NCBI GenBank assembly: GCA_021464245.1
Contig: JADCRB010000007.1
Coordinates: 7,012,819-7,076,818 of the forward strand
Reading direction: 5' to 3'
Source: Carallia brachiata
Lineage: Eukaryota; Streptophyta; Magnoliopsida; Malpighiales; Rhizophoraceae
DNA length: 64,000 bases
Of the stretch, positions 12,101 through 27,182 are shown piece after piece (within the stretch, counting starts at the first letter, position 1; each line of letters opens with the position of its first letter). The notes under the pieces are model-generated. The model saw nothing but the letters and a program-made list of their open reading frames with translations. It did no database searches and was not told the DNA's origin. The position numbers and the translations under genes were made by a program.

Positions 12101-14222
12101 CCAACGCAATTAGAGAAAATTACAGAATACACAGAGTAATCTCAATATCAATGATGTCGTAAGCTACCCCATCATGGACCAAGTAAATAGTGCATTTACA
12201 AATGTCATTACATAATTTATGCTCCCAAAAAATGCTGAAGATGCAGCACACTTAGAGTGCACCCTAATTCACCCTGACTTGAAAATTTTATTTACAATTG
12301 TATGAGATCATTCCAAGTATAAATTTTCTAAATCAAGTTCTATGTGAACAAACTGGGATAGCACCAACAACTCCTTCCACGAATAGTGATGGAATAACCA
12401 AATGCCTTCCACATCATATCAACCCATGGGCATTAAAAAAAGGAAATAAATACTATTAAAATCTATTAACAAATGCAAGGCAAGACCCCTCACAGCTGCA
12501 CAACAAACTTTAATTAATAAAGAACAAAAAAACCTTTACAGATATTTTATAAAAAAAAAAATTTCTTACCATATCCTTCAGGATCTTTGTTTATAAACCT
12601 CATCAGATGATCAGTAGTTGCCAAGTTTAGATCACTAAAATAGTACTCCACCTGAATTAGCAGTTTAAATGCCAACAAAGGATCGCTTCAGAAATTGAGA
12701 CAATAGAAAGTCAAGAATATAAAACCCAAAAATATTATAGCCAACATAAGTGCCGAAAATAATTTAGCACTATTAGTTGCCATATGTTTATCAATCAATA
12801 GCTTCAGTGTAGGTAACAAATGTGTAACTGTCTTAACAGATCAATCTCTCATTTAAAAGCATATAAGTGAAAAGGGGATGCAACCATAACAGATGCCCAA
12901 AAACAAATCAAATGCCTAATGCAACTAGAATGGCCAAAAAGTTCACAAGCATCCAAGAAAAACTCATAGAATTCCTTCCTCATTACCTCTGTCCTAACTA
13001 TTACAAATGAAAAAGACTTCATCAAAGACCCAAAGGGAGCAAAAATGGCATAACACATGCACAGATAATCACAGAATCAAGTTTTGACCCCCAAAATAAA
13101 ACACACACACAAACACACACAATCAAGAAAATTCCAACATCTCTAGCTTTACTGCAACCAGATCTCCTAAAATGTGAAAACAAGGACCATACAGATTTTG
13201 TCGGTATGCTTTACGCGGGAGTACACGTGCATTAAACTATGGTCCCAGATTAAAATTCGCACACGTTTCACCCAATCTGACACAATATCTTACAATCAGT
13301 ATCCATAAAAGCATGGTAACAATCAGACAATTCACTAGATCACCGCGATATTAGATGCAACGGTCTGGGAGCAACAAAGACCACACGTGTCTGCCACCAC
13401 CCAAAGTTGGATCAAACCCTCTACAGTTTCTACACTCCAACTCCACATGCAGTGATAAGAATTCACTTTCACAGCAAAGTAACACCATATCCATGTTATA
13501 CAACCATAATAATCTTAATCCTAGCTTATGAATATGAATATTCAAGACAAATAGTAAAGGGAAATCAAGTGAAAAACAAAAACAAAGCCGGACCTGATTC
13601 AAGAGTTTCTGTGTAGCTTCATCGGAGAGCCCATTCTTGTCGTTTTTGGACCGAGAAGCGGAGTCCTTGTCCTTGTCCTTGTCAGCCGCCGAATCGCCCT
13701 CTGAATGTTCTGTCTGAACCGCCTTCTTCCCGTAGTGATGCTGATGGTGGTGATAGGGCTGGTTGTTGATTGCCCTGATAGTGGCCGGCGGCCACATAGT
13801 GGTTGCCCTGATTGTTTGGGTTCCTCACCGGAACATATTGCTGAGCATGATGATGATGCTGGTGGTGGGTGGTGGTGGTGGTGAACGGGGATCACGTGCG
13901 GTGGAGCCACGGGGCTATGAATCGGAACATGAAAGGATCCAGGCGGAGGTGTGTAGATATGCATCATGGGCGCGGCAGCAGGAGGCGGAGGAGGAGGAGG
14001 AGGCGGAGGAGGCTGCTGTTGCTGTTGGGGGCGCGTGGGGACAAACTCCGGCGCCTTGGCGTTGAGTTTACTGAAGGATACATTACGAGAAAGCGATGGA
14101 TCTGCTGCGGCAGAAGAATTATGAGAAGGAGAAGCAGAAGAGGATCGATCTTCGTCTAGGGTTTCCTGAACCGATTCTGCTACATCTGCTACTACCACTA
14201 CCTTTTCTTCTTCCTGAGCCAT
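9187..14222 (-). CDS. LARP6B: La-related protein 6B/6C type RNA-binding protein, ten exons, two frameshifts in exon 1
   Basis: Exons (minus): 14222-13594, 12651-12570, 11578-11484, 11385-11314, 11103-11024, 10915-10816, 10621-10574, 10488-10420, 10000-9851, 9438-9187 (TGA). Expected product about 524 residues. Parts in order: acidic/Ser-rich N-terminus; a PAM2-like motif at residues 51-62 (SKLNAKAPEFVP) expected to bind poly(A)-binding protein; poly-Gln/poly-Pro and poly-His tracts; the La motif across exons 1-4 (KLLNQ|VEYYFSDLNLATTDHLMRF, GYVPISVVASFKKIK, SEDGKKVKRLHPL); an RRM across exons 5-8 (SRIVVAENLPEDH, LHAFVEYESVEIAEKA); an RG-rich stretch; and the conserved end PRMPDGTRGFAMGRGKP. 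Exon 1 is read in three successive frames, which needs one base less at each of two plus-strand GGG runs (13867-13869 and 13756-13758). Exon 1 is 629 nt and becomes 627, a multiple of three, exactly as the phase-0 junction requires. The exon 1 donor (CAG|GTCCGG) is weak. Confidence 0.92.
11718..11774. repeat. Short tandem duplication, unit about 27 bp, two copies
   Basis: Two nearly identical direct copies of a unit starting CCCAGAAAGGGTATAATGG lie back to back in LARP6B intron 2. Confidence 0.85.
11845..12120 (-). mobile_element. 5'-truncated non-LTR retrotransposon fragment, RTE-like, with (TTG)n tail
   Basis: Read on the minus strand, the DNA encodes a decayed reverse-transcriptase C-terminus: WFGHVKR near the start, then GRPKLTWELVVKRDLEQLGL and LTKELSYDRMK. 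Stops interrupt it. It then runs through a GGGGTTGGCT-type tail into a TTG repeat (plus strand ACAACAACAACAACAACAA). This C-terminal block and the TTG tail are typical of plant RTE elements, and Au-type SINEs share the 3' end. It sits in LARP6B intron 2, in the same orientation as the host gene. Confidence 0.75.
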
Positions 14223-14498
14223 TTCCGGTTGCCGATTTTTATTTTTTTGTTTTTTTTTCTTTTTTGAACCTCTTTTTTTTTTTTTGAAGCGATCTGTTAA
14301 ACTAGGGTTTGATCGTCGTTTGTAAGAGCTTGGGCGGGCGACTTGCGAATCTGCAGGGGTCGATCGGAGGACGACGGCTGGCGGGGCGGGGCCGCTACGC
14401 GGCGGAGGAGACACCGAGGGGAAGGTGGGCCCTTTGGAGGGCGCGCGCGTGCAGACAATGGAGAGGATTTCTCGACTCCGAACATCGACCCTCCTCCT

Positions 14499-14509
14499 CT
14501 ATTTATACG
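14499..14509 (-). promoter_or_regulatory. TATA box of LARP6B
   Basis: The minus strand reads GTATAAATAG here, about 280 bp upstream of the LARP6B start codon. That would place transcription start around 14465-14475, in a GC-rich stretch that fits a 5' UTR. Confidence 0.6.
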
Positions 14510-15964
14510 CCCTTATTAATTCATTAATTAATTAATTCTTTTTATTTTTTTTAATTACGAAAACGAAAAATGCGGATGATACCTATATATTTATTTTTTC
14601 TGTTTTGATTTACTGTATATTAATTCATTGCCCAATGCGTAGGCCTTGGCCCTTCTTTTTTTTACTAGAAAAAATCACATTACAAGTATTACAATTATCG
14701 AATCTTTAAGTTTGAGGTCAGTTTTTGATCATTATTATCTTTAATTCAACTTTTTTTAGAGAGAATTTGACCGTCAGAGCACTATTTAGTTTAAATCAGG
14801 TTTCTTCCAACCTCAACCACAGTATTAATAGAGTTCAAAACTTAATACCGCGCTCGATCTTTAATTACTTAAAGTAATTACCTAATTTCAATTATCAAGA
14901 AAAAATACAGATATAAAATTTAAACTTAAATTAATCTAAAGAAGGCACATCAAAATATTATTAAATTGCCACGTCTGTTATCATCGGCCCTTGTTTGCAT
15001 TATCGAAGAAAAAAGCATAACGTTTTGTTTGTATTCCAATGCTGTAATCCTCGTTTATGTCACAAAATCTTAGATTAATCACTCGTAATGATAATTTCCT
15101 TTACCATATACTGATTAATGTAAAAAAAAATTACAGATTTTTTAATTTTTTTAGATCTAGTTACTGTAACCGATTAAATTAAAGTATCAAATCTCAAGAT
15201 TATAAATTCTGATATCATATTGTAAAAATTGAAGTATTTTTTTTAGAAAAAAAAATTTGCCTCTTTTATAAAAATTTCTAAGAATTAGATTCAAATTTAA
15301 TATAACCAAACTAATAGGTGAATGTATCACTGCCTTGGTACATGAATGAGAAGTAGGTTGTACATGAAAGGTCCCAAGAGAGAGTGTCTATTATTGTGGA
15401 AATTGGGTTTTCAGCAAGAGTCATTAATGGAGATACTAAAATATTGGCCATGAACGTACATCCGCACATGTCACTCCCCATTTGATCAGATGCAGTTAAT
15501 ACTAAATTGTTTTAAATTTCTTTTCCTCATGTACACCAAAAATAGGTTAAGGATGTCACCAATCAAACTAAACCTTAGACAAATAGATGGCGTAAAATTA
15601 AATATAATTAGTTATATTTAAAATTTAAAATAAAATTTAAAATTCAAATATCGTATCTTATTTGTAGTTAATTTCTTTCTCGTCAATTCATTCGGATGAG
15701 AGAGAGAGAGAGAGAGCTAAAATACAATAAAGGAAAAAAAGGGCATAAATAGGTGATCCACTACTTCCTTCCCAACCCTTCTTCTTCCATCTGAAGACAA
15801 AAGGGCAAGGGCAATTTCTTTCTATTGTCATGTGTCAAAGTTGGTAAGAATTGGACATTTCTGTCTGTGCGTCAAGCGAATTGTGCCAGTCCAAGCTCAG
15901 TCAATGATTTTTCCCACCAGGAAAAGGAAGTGATGATCAGCTTCCATGGCCCAGGATAGCTTTT
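14510..15964. other. AT-rich intergenic region, no gene seen
   Basis: Between the LARP6B promoter and the 3' remnant of the ITPK4-like pseudogene. It contains A/T runs and a short (GA)n at about 15698-15716. No coding potential or transposon termini recognised. Confidence 0.6.
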
Positions 15965-19132
<3,168 letters not shown>

Positions 19133-19667
19133 GGCGAGTTCATGAGTTCTAACTGCAACAACTAACTCATTCCTTTTTCTTGTTTCTTCGGAATCTTCTC
19201 CTTTTTATTAATGTTATGTCTTGTAATTGGCCATAACTCATGACCCAATTCTATAATCAGTTTCGCCTATGTTCTTATGATCCAGAATGGCCATCGTCTA
19301 TCACCACTTGTGTGCTGTGATGGGCTCGGATCCAAATTGCAGACTCAAATTTTATCAAAATAAGTAGTAAAGTTAAAATGCTGTAGAATTAAAAATACCA
19401 CTCATTATTGTGAGGTATGTCCTAACTATAGCATCCTACACAGTCTGAAAAGAAAATTGAAAAAAAGAATCGCCACTGTCAATACCGCAGGCGTAGGTTA
19501 AACCGTTAACGATCATCATCTTCCAAAGTTTGCAAAAGAAACAAGATCATCCGCTGTCAACGACACTGCTATGCAAAGTTGCGGAGGCGGCAGCGGAGGT
19601 TTGAGATCCATTGCCCACAAAAATCCTAGTAAAGTAGGAATCTTCCTTCTCTCCTTAATGATAAAAG
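19133..19667. other. Intergenic region, no gene seen
   Basis: Upstream flank of the ITPK4-like pseudogene. A short plus-strand open frame near 19571 has no recognisable homology. Confidence 0.5.
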
Positions 19668-19802
19668 AAAGATATCACCGTACCCTCCAACCACCAGGTC
19701 CCAGTTCGAACTCCAGACCTATTATTCTCATATCCCCCTCTCCTACCAGCTGTACTACAGTTCTTTTAAGACTAACAAAAAAAAAAAAAAAAAGATATCA
19801 CC
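19668..19802 (+). mobile_element. Short SINE insertion with 12-bp target site duplication
   Basis: The sequence AAAGATATCACC occurs at 19668-19679 and again at 19791-19802. It flanks about 111 bp ending in a run of 16 or more A. The insert carries a tRNA box-B-like motif (AGTTCGAACTCC) near its 5' end. Direct flanking repeats, an A tail and box B together indicate a target-primed SINE, probably 5' truncated because no box A is evident. Confidence 0.75.
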
Positions 19803-20188
19803 AGTGGGTTAATCATTCCTACCAGAGAAGAAAGGGAATAAACTTTGACGAAAAAAGATAATTATTGTGAGATTTAATTGCGCTTTCTTGAAGAATTAAG
19901 GGAGAAAATGACTACTTTGGTCAAAGCCAAGTTCGACTGTTTAAAACAATGGAAAGTAATAGACTAAACACTTTTATTTGTGATCAGTTGGTTTGCTGGG
20001 ATGAAACTTGGTACAAATTCTGTCAACCGAAGCAATCAATTTCCCAATGCAGTTATAATGTACATACAAATTGAAAACACTCGGAATCAAACTGATCAAC
20101 ATCATCGCATTGATTAAGAATAAGATCCCATTGCTACAAGCTGTTAGGCCACAAGATAGTAACCATGGCCCCATCAATGATTGGCCGG
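19803..20188. other. URH2 3' flank
   Basis: Lies downstream of the URH2 stop on the minus strand and probably includes its 3' UTR. No other feature recognised. Confidence 0.5.
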
Positions 20189-23100
20189 CTACGATCGGGT
20201 AGTAGTATCCTCCATAAGCCGTTCCATAACCAACTTAAGGACGGTGGGAGCATCCACCGTGACCGCCACCTTTACCGTTGGTTTATCAGTCCACTCGGTG
20301 ACTTCACCAAACCTGGTTCACATTCAAACAGAGTAAAGGATCTGACTCGATCGTTATGGATTGAGGGCCACCATGCCCACCCCATATTAATAAGGTACAT
20401 TTGTTATCAAGGCAGCATGCAATTAAGATTTAAGGATCATTCTTCTTCCTAATTGTTTCCAACATTCTTGGCCTAGTTACAAAGTTGGCCAGTCTACGAG
20501 TGGGTGCCAGGGTCTAAATACCACCAACTAAAATAACCAGCAACAAAAAGCATATCAAGTGACTAAAAAGTTTTTTTGGCTGACCTCTACAATGCAGTTT
20601 TTATATTTCCTTGGAATTACCTTGATTCTGAAAAGTTCTAGTTATCATTTTGAAGTATGCTACAGAACGAGTGTTCAATTTAACATATATGAAGCCAAAT
20701 ATTTTCAAGCCATGTTGCCCTGAAAAGCCTTCTTAGGTGAGCTGATCTCAAATATCCAGATTATCCTACCTTTTCTGTTTGTTGTATAATATTGTCAGTC
20801 CTCTCATTATGCCAGTGGTCTGCACTCTGACAACGCCCTCTGTGTAAGCGATAAGTGAAGGATTAACGGCTGCAAGAAGAGCTGTTGGATCATGAAGATA
20901 GACTCCTGTATGAAGAGTGAACCCAAGTATCAGTAATCATAAAACTTCGGCACAGTTGGCTTTGAGCAATATGAAACCATAACAGTAAACCAACCTTTCA
21001 TGCTGTATGCATCATGATGATAAGAGAAGTACAGGTCTAAAATTTTGCACAGATATTGCGCAAATTTTCCATTCGACTGTGCCAATATGTTTAGGTCAGA
21101 ATCTACAATGGATCAAAGCATACAGAAAACCGTCAAAACAAAAGAACATATCAGTTCATCCAAAGATAGAAACTGTAACATAAATTGGACCCAATGTTTA
21201 CAAGGTTGTGAGTATGAATAACTCAAAAATTCCAAATGCCTGTTTTTATAACCAATGCTACCTGTCATCACAACTTGATGTGTAACATTTATCCCCACAG
21301 CCAAAATATCTGCTCCACTAGTAAAAACAATATCAGCAGCATCTGGATCGCCAAAAATCTGGTCATCCAGTCCTGAAGTTAGAGATAATGCGAGAGGAGG
21401 TGGGGTAGACAAGTGGGAGAGTGAATACTCTGAAATATTTGTAAGTTGGGAGCTACAGCTTGATGATAAAGCTCTCCGCCTAAGAAAAAAGAGTGCTCCT
21501 AAACCGAATTGATGTTACCGCGGAGCTCACCTCAAGTAACAGAGGAAGGAAAAATAACCCTCAATCTAAAGTCAATCAAGAAAAGTGCCATCTTAAAAGC
21601 AAACATTAGCAAACTGATAGCCTACTTTTCTTACAACGTACATTTGCCTCTGCAGCTGGATTTACATTTCCATTCACAGCAAACGCACCACCAAGAAGAA
21701 CAATTTGCCCAATTTTTGTGGCAAATGTAGGATCTCGTTCAATAGCCTGCATATAATATGACTTGTAAGGAATGTACAAAATGAAGAGATGCATCACAAG
21801 TGGTACAAGAATATTACCAATGCAATATTTGTCAGTGGGCCCAACGCCACCACAGTAACTTTTCCAGGGTGAAGGTTTGCCTGCTCAACCAGAAAAGCGG
21901 CTGCCGACTGTTCAATTGGCTTTCCTTCCGGTGGAGGAAAGTTTTGGTTGCCAAGTCCATCAGCACCATGGACAAAATCAGCAACACGAAGTTTTGTACC
22001 TTTCTTTACACAGAACAGAGATGAACTAGTTGAGAACTACACTAGATAAAACAATTAGTTATTCTAAATGAAGGACAGGCTAATTGGACTGACTACATTA
22101 TCAAAAACCTGGCTGTTCCACACTGAACATTAGATTGATTCATATAAAGTTGTTCTTTAAATCTAAAAAGAATGCTATTATTTCCATGCAAAGCCCATAT
22201 AAAAGTAACCAAATAGGAAGTTTAGGAAACCTGAAGTGACTAACTTTACCCATTTTTATTGAAAAAAGGGTAGCAAAATGTTTTGCAGTTCTTTCTATAT
22301 TTGCTCTATATACAACTACGGAAACACATAAGACATTCTTCAGGCAAGCTTCAAGCTTTATCATCCTTTGAAAGCCGTTTCAAAGCTTCAAATCTCATAC
22401 CTTTAGGACCCACGAATGAACTTTCTCAGCATGAGAAAGCAGAGGTAAGTTTATCCCATTTCAGCCTAGTGCCATTCTCTTCAAAGCAGAAAATGGCGTA
22501 ATTTAACACAAAATTGGAAGTTTAACAAGCTCATAAAGTTAACTTCTCAAGCAAAGATGATGAGGTTTCTATCGGAAATGGTTGTTATATCCCCAATGGT
22601 TCCACATAAAGTTGGCTTCCTAAGCAAAGGTGATGAGGTTTCTATAAGAGATGATTGTCATCATACCCCCAATGGATATATAAAAGCTCATTTCACATAT
22701 AGAAAAAAGGAAGATTACTCTTTACTAAAACTAGACAATCTTTTCACCAACGTGAGGTTTTTATCCACGTTTGTGCTCCATGGCACTAAATTATGACACT
22801 GCAGGCGAATAAAGTGAAAGAAAAAAAGAAAAGATCCTTCGGCTCATCAAAATAATTGTAGGTCAACAGAGGTTCTTTGTCTTGCAAGGCGCTACTTGAG
22901 TCAACTGATTGAGCCAAGCCTTTATCCCAAATAAATTGGCGCGCTTGAGAAGAGAAATAAGACACAGTATGGAGTGAACTAACACATGCATTTCAAATAA
23001 AGTACCCATTTTTTTACATTTTTAACAGACAGTCATTCTTTTGTCTTTTGCATAATTCTTTCTTTTCTACTCAAAAGCAGAATCCCAAATCATCACTTGG

Positions 23101-24073
23101 GAATAAGCAATAATATTTAATAGTTATACTTTGATAATGATAGTGCATTATACATGTAAGCTTTCATCATTCACCACCAAGCAGAACAAAAATTTGCGAA
23201 CTGAAGCTATAAAACTATAGAAGAAAAAGTTTGAAAAGAAGCAATTAGGTACATACAGTTATTGTGACGTGAGATCCCTCAGCTACCGGAATATCACTTC
23301 TTCCCGCAATCTCCAACTAATACATCCACAGAACATAAAAAGGTTACCACATACACATTATGACAGTAATTGAAAGGTAGTTCAGATTAGATCTTCAAAT
23401 CACCAAAGTTGGAGCTTGAAACACAGCAAGAACTAAATGGATCAACAATAGTCAATAACTGGAGATCTCACCGCCTCAAAGTTAGAGCAAAATTGTTTAC
23501 CAAATGCAGGGCATTCCTGGTGGACAGAGTGGTATAGACGTTGCCGTATATGGTAGTAAGTCCAATAACATCCACTTCAGGTGATCGCAAAGCGACAAAT
23601 ATTGCCATGGCATCATCTGAAAAGCCAAATCAGCGTTTTGCGTCCACTAAACTTCAACCATTCAGTTGCATAAAATCAAAAACCGTCAATTGAAATCAAA
23701 ACCAGTTGTGCTCATTCCCTTAACTTATATGAAAGGTGTCAACTTTCTTCAGTCCCAGATTATGTAAGATTCAAAATTCAAGATTCAAACTCAAGAATCA
23801 CAGAGAAAAAGACCAAAAAACTTTTTTTTTGATGAAAATCATGAAATTAAACTGGGAATTCCATCGCATGCAAATGTACAGAATACCCAGATCTATATTA
23901 AAGCTATCCAACAAGAAACCTGTCAAGTTTCTATTTTTCAGAAAAATCATGAACTATTATAACATGAAGCCACATGTGTATAGGTTTGTATATATATGCA
24001 ATACTAAAAAAGGAGGGCACACACCAATTCCAGGGTCAGTGTCGATGATGATCTTTTTGGGTTCTTGGGCCAT
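20189..24073 (-). CDS. URH2: Uridine/xanthosine nucleosidase (URH2 type), nine exons, intact
   Basis: A member of the inosine-uridine nucleoside hydrolase family, which splits ribonucleosides into base and ribose in cytosolic nucleoside salvage and breakdown. Plant URH2 is known to act with URH1 in xanthosine hydrolysis. Exons (minus): 24073-24025, 23616-23501, 23316-23257, 22003-21818, 21746-21642, 21358-21262, 21102-20995, 20905-20770, 20312-20189 (TAG). All phases close, giving 326 residues, family-typical length. The calcium and ribose binding signature DTDPGIDD is at residues 11-18. Further landmarks: GLTTIYGNVYTT, VADFVHGADGLGNQNFPPP, VTVVALGPLTNIAL, IVLLGGAFAVNGNVNPAAEA, GINVTHQVVMT, the active-site strand GVYLHDPTALLAAV, and the end VTVDAPTVLKLVMERL. 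GNQNFPPPEGKP and the NVNPAAEAN context fit URH2 better than URH1. Unlike its neighbours it shows no frameshift. Confidence 0.95.
22535..22685. repeat. Tandem duplication, unit about 73-75 bp, in URH2 intron 3
   Basis: Two direct, diverged copies begin at about 22535 and 22608. They share AAGCAAAG.TGATGAGGTTTCTAT and a CCCCAATGG block. Confidence 0.75.
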
Positions 24074-24843
24074 CGCCTTGATGTTTATGGATCAGAATAC
24101 TATTGTTGACACAAGACAGAGAGTACAGAGGACAATAGAGAATGGCAACAAACAAAGGGGAAAGCCATTGACCATTTGCGCTGTTTTTGGCCATTAAAGT
24201 AAACAGCATATTATCTTTTTTGCCCCCGAGGGTAGGTTCAAATTTCCATTGATGAATTTTTTTTTAACACAATTGATAAATTCTTGGTTGGTCTAATCTA
24301 ATATTTGCAAATAATCTTAGAAATATTTAATGCTGGACCCAAAAAGAACGTATATTTAAAAACAAATATGGTTTGTCATGACAAGGTCAATTCCATGATC
24401 AAAAAAATTGTGACATTGATGGGTGATTAGCAGGCAAAATGACTCAATTATACAAAAACTAAATCGAAAAATGAGTGACAATAAAAAATACATAAAATTA
24501 AAATTATTATTTTTTAGTAATTTTTTTTGTTTGTAGATTATTTTAGTAAAAAATTAAAATAAATACTTCAAAAAAGATTTATTGTCAAACTCGTCTTAGC
24601 AGCATGAATACTCAGAGAAGATTAGGGACATAAGAGAAAAAATTACAGGTAAAAAGGAAAAAAAAAACAAGAAAGAAGGGTGGAAAAAAAAAAAAAAGGT
24701 GTTTCCCCCTCCCAAACCATTTCAAATTACTGAAATTAGTCATTTCTCCACTCCACACGAACAAGTTTTAGATCTGATTCACCGGCCCACAATCATTAAC
24801 TAATCATCAGAAACATCATCTAAAACCCACAGCCAGAGCAACA
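24074..24843. other. Divergent promoter region between URH2 and the 24.8-kb gene
   Basis: About 770 bp between two start codons facing away from each other. It is AT-rich, with A runs near 24655-24697. No convincing TATA box was chosen, and no other gene is seen. Confidence 0.5.
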
Positions 24844-26788
24844 ATGATGAACCAAATCCAAGCATCGTCAACAACTGCAGCATCTAAAACCCACAAGCAG
24901 AAGAAATGCTGTGAAGCTTCAATGCCACCACCAGAGATCAAAAAGATAGAAAGCAGAGTGAAGAAGAAGAAGAAGCAGCAGAAATCTAGAGACCCATTTC
25001 AAGATCACAGAAATAGGGATGGCATTGGCAGCACTGCTGATAGCACTGCCAGCAACACTTCTTCTATTTCCTCCACTGAAGCCTCCAAGTGTTGCCTCAG
25101 GTTTTTTCTTTCTCACTCTTCCTTCTTCTGTAAAGAGTCCTTGTAACAATAGTAATTATCTCGGACTCAGAAAAAACAGAACCTTTGCCTCTAAAACACC
25201 TAAATCTGCCCCTAATGTAAGGACCGCAAGGGGTAATTCGTTGAAAAGAACGGTTTTTCAAGATCCCATTTCTCAAAAATTGGAGAAAGGTAAGAGAAAC
25301 CCTCCTCCATGTTTGTACCATCGGCATTCTGGGAAAAAACCCTCCCGGAATGCTGCAAGATCTAAACTTTCTTCAGCTTTAGGCTTCGGTAGCAGTCACG
25401 GAAATAAGTTGAGGGCTGCTGGGCTTGGGGAATCTAAACAGATTGTAGTTGATGGAGTTTACTCTGATGCAACGAATTTGACTCCTTTGAGAAAGTTTCC
25501 AAGTGGGTCTGCATTGAATGTCGCTGCAGGTGGCAAGGCATTGGTTCATCGTGATGATGAAATATCGAATGCTGACATGAACACCAACTCGGCAGGTAGC
25601 AACACCAAGACCCCTCCAGTTCAGGTCTCAGTATCACCAGAGATACAGTGTGGGTCAACTGTGGCGTCAACAACAACTGCAATAAAAACATCCACACCTG
25701 CTTGTTATTCTGCTGGCCATGTTTTGACAGGAATCATTGACAAAAGGAAGTGTAGGCCTAGAGGTTTGCTCACCGTAGGAGAAGCAAAGGCTCTGGATAA
25801 TTTTGATAGTGATGAGGATACTGATCAAGATAATGCTCTTGGGCTTGCCAACAATTCTAGTGTTTCTATGTTGCCTCTGCCTGCAGAGGCTTCAATGCAT
25901 TGGCTTCCATCACCCTGCAATGAAGAAGATAGGGATCAAAAGGAAAATTCTGAGGAGTTGTATTATCCCCAGAGATTGGAGGAGTGTAGCATAGACAACT
26001 GTCCCGCTCCACCCCCATCTTTTGGCAGTGGTCTTTCATCGCATATGTGCAACAGCATTGCCAAAGAAGAAGGTAGGAAGAACCATTGCAATCTTGATGG
26101 CAAGAGCAGTCCATTTTCAGTTGACTCATTGGATGATGAAAATGTAATTCAAACCAATCAGTCTGACTCCAGCTCAGAGAGACGAGTTGCCATGTCATTG
26201 TTAGGGGAAAACAAACAAGACCTCAATTCTGAACTTTACTTTGTGGCTGAGGATCTTAGGATGGCTAGTTTGTCTCCTGAAAGCCATTCATCATTATGGA
26301 ATCCAAGCAGTTTAAGTTTTCAGTTTGAATCCTTGGCTACACCTTCCAATTCTGTTGATCTTTCCCAGTTTCAGAAAGTTTTAGATGATCGAGCTTCTTG
26401 GTTGTCTAATTCAGCATTGGACAATGCATCACAATCACAGATGAGGATATCCTGGAGGGAAGGACTGGTGAGGCCGAGTTTTGAGATGGATGAGATTGAT
26501 TGTTGTAGATGCTTATCCGACGAAGAGGATGATGACCCTTGCTGCAATAATGACTCCTTGAAACCTGCTCAGAGTCCTGAGCACAACGTTGATGTGACAG
26601 ATGGTCATGTTCCCAGCAATGGCTTTGGGTCTACCGAATTCTTAGTTGATGGGAATGCAAAGGAAGGAACAACTTCGCAGGTACCATTTTCATGCGCGGA
26701 GTCTATAAGCACTGATGGAGGTGGTCTGGTTCGTTCTGAGGACTCGGATTGGGCTGAATGCTACAAGAACCAGTTGTTTCGATTATAA
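24844..26788 (+). CDS. Conserved plant protein of unknown function, single exon, frameshift near the N-terminus
   Basis: I recognise a plant-specific family without known role by its paired ends. The N-terminal part is a basic KKKKQQKSRDPFQD segment, a Ser-rich linker, then SSTEASKCCLRFFLSHSS. Further on come KTPKSAP, PPPCLYHRHSGKKPSRN, PPVQVSVSPEIQCGST, ACYSAGHVLTGIIDKRKCRP, VSMLPLPAEASMHWL, SPFSVDSLDDENVIQT, SQSQMRISWREGLV, and the C-terminal SCAESISTDGGGLVRSEDSD. No membrane segment, signal peptide or catalytic motif is visible; it looks disordered and possibly nuclear. The conserved N-terminus is read from ATG 24844 (or 24847), but from about VKSP onward the family sequence continues in another frame. 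One surplus base within TTCCTTCTTC (25119-25128) explains this. The longest uninterrupted frame starts at ATG 25019, and a model using it would have a false N-terminus. Expected length is about 648 residues. Confidence 0.8.
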
Positions 26789-27182
26789 ATGTTTCTCTAT
26801 GGTTTTTTTCCCTTAATTAAATTACTGTAATCCTGGGTAATCTCAGTTCAAAGGAGGTTCTTCTTAAGGACCACTGTTGTATGCTAATGTTTTCATTATT
26901 TGTATTTCAATTGCATTCTTCTTGATTTTCTTTGTTTAAGAATCAGTAATCACTTGTTATCTACAATCTGATTACACATTTTTCTGCATTCTTATTTCTC
27001 TCAAAATTTAAAACGAAAATGAAGGAAGCATGCAGAGCTTTGGATGTTTTGCAACCAAGAAACGTTTTTCGCTGGTTCCCCATACATGATTGTCACTGAT
27101 GGTTGCACAAAGTCTATCAGCTGGGATATGTTGGTTGTTCATATCATATCTGTCCATGCTGGAGTTTACTCAGGAATCTTGA
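26789..27182. other. 3' flank of the 24.8-kb gene
   Basis: T-rich sequence consistent with a 3' UTR. No further gene is seen before the duplicated segment begins. Confidence 0.5.

Noticed and set aside
13763..14287. Plus-strand open frames of 60-100 codons opposite LARP6B exon 1
   Set aside because: They are translations of the complement of the poly-Pro/poly-His/Glu-rich coding repeats. The minus strand carries the conserved protein.
25019..25110. Hydrophobic N-terminus (MALAALLIALPATLLLF) as a signal peptide of the 24.8-kb gene
   Set aside because: The family N-terminus is read in the other frame in the same place; the hydrophobic leader is an out-of-frame reading of a Ser-rich linker.
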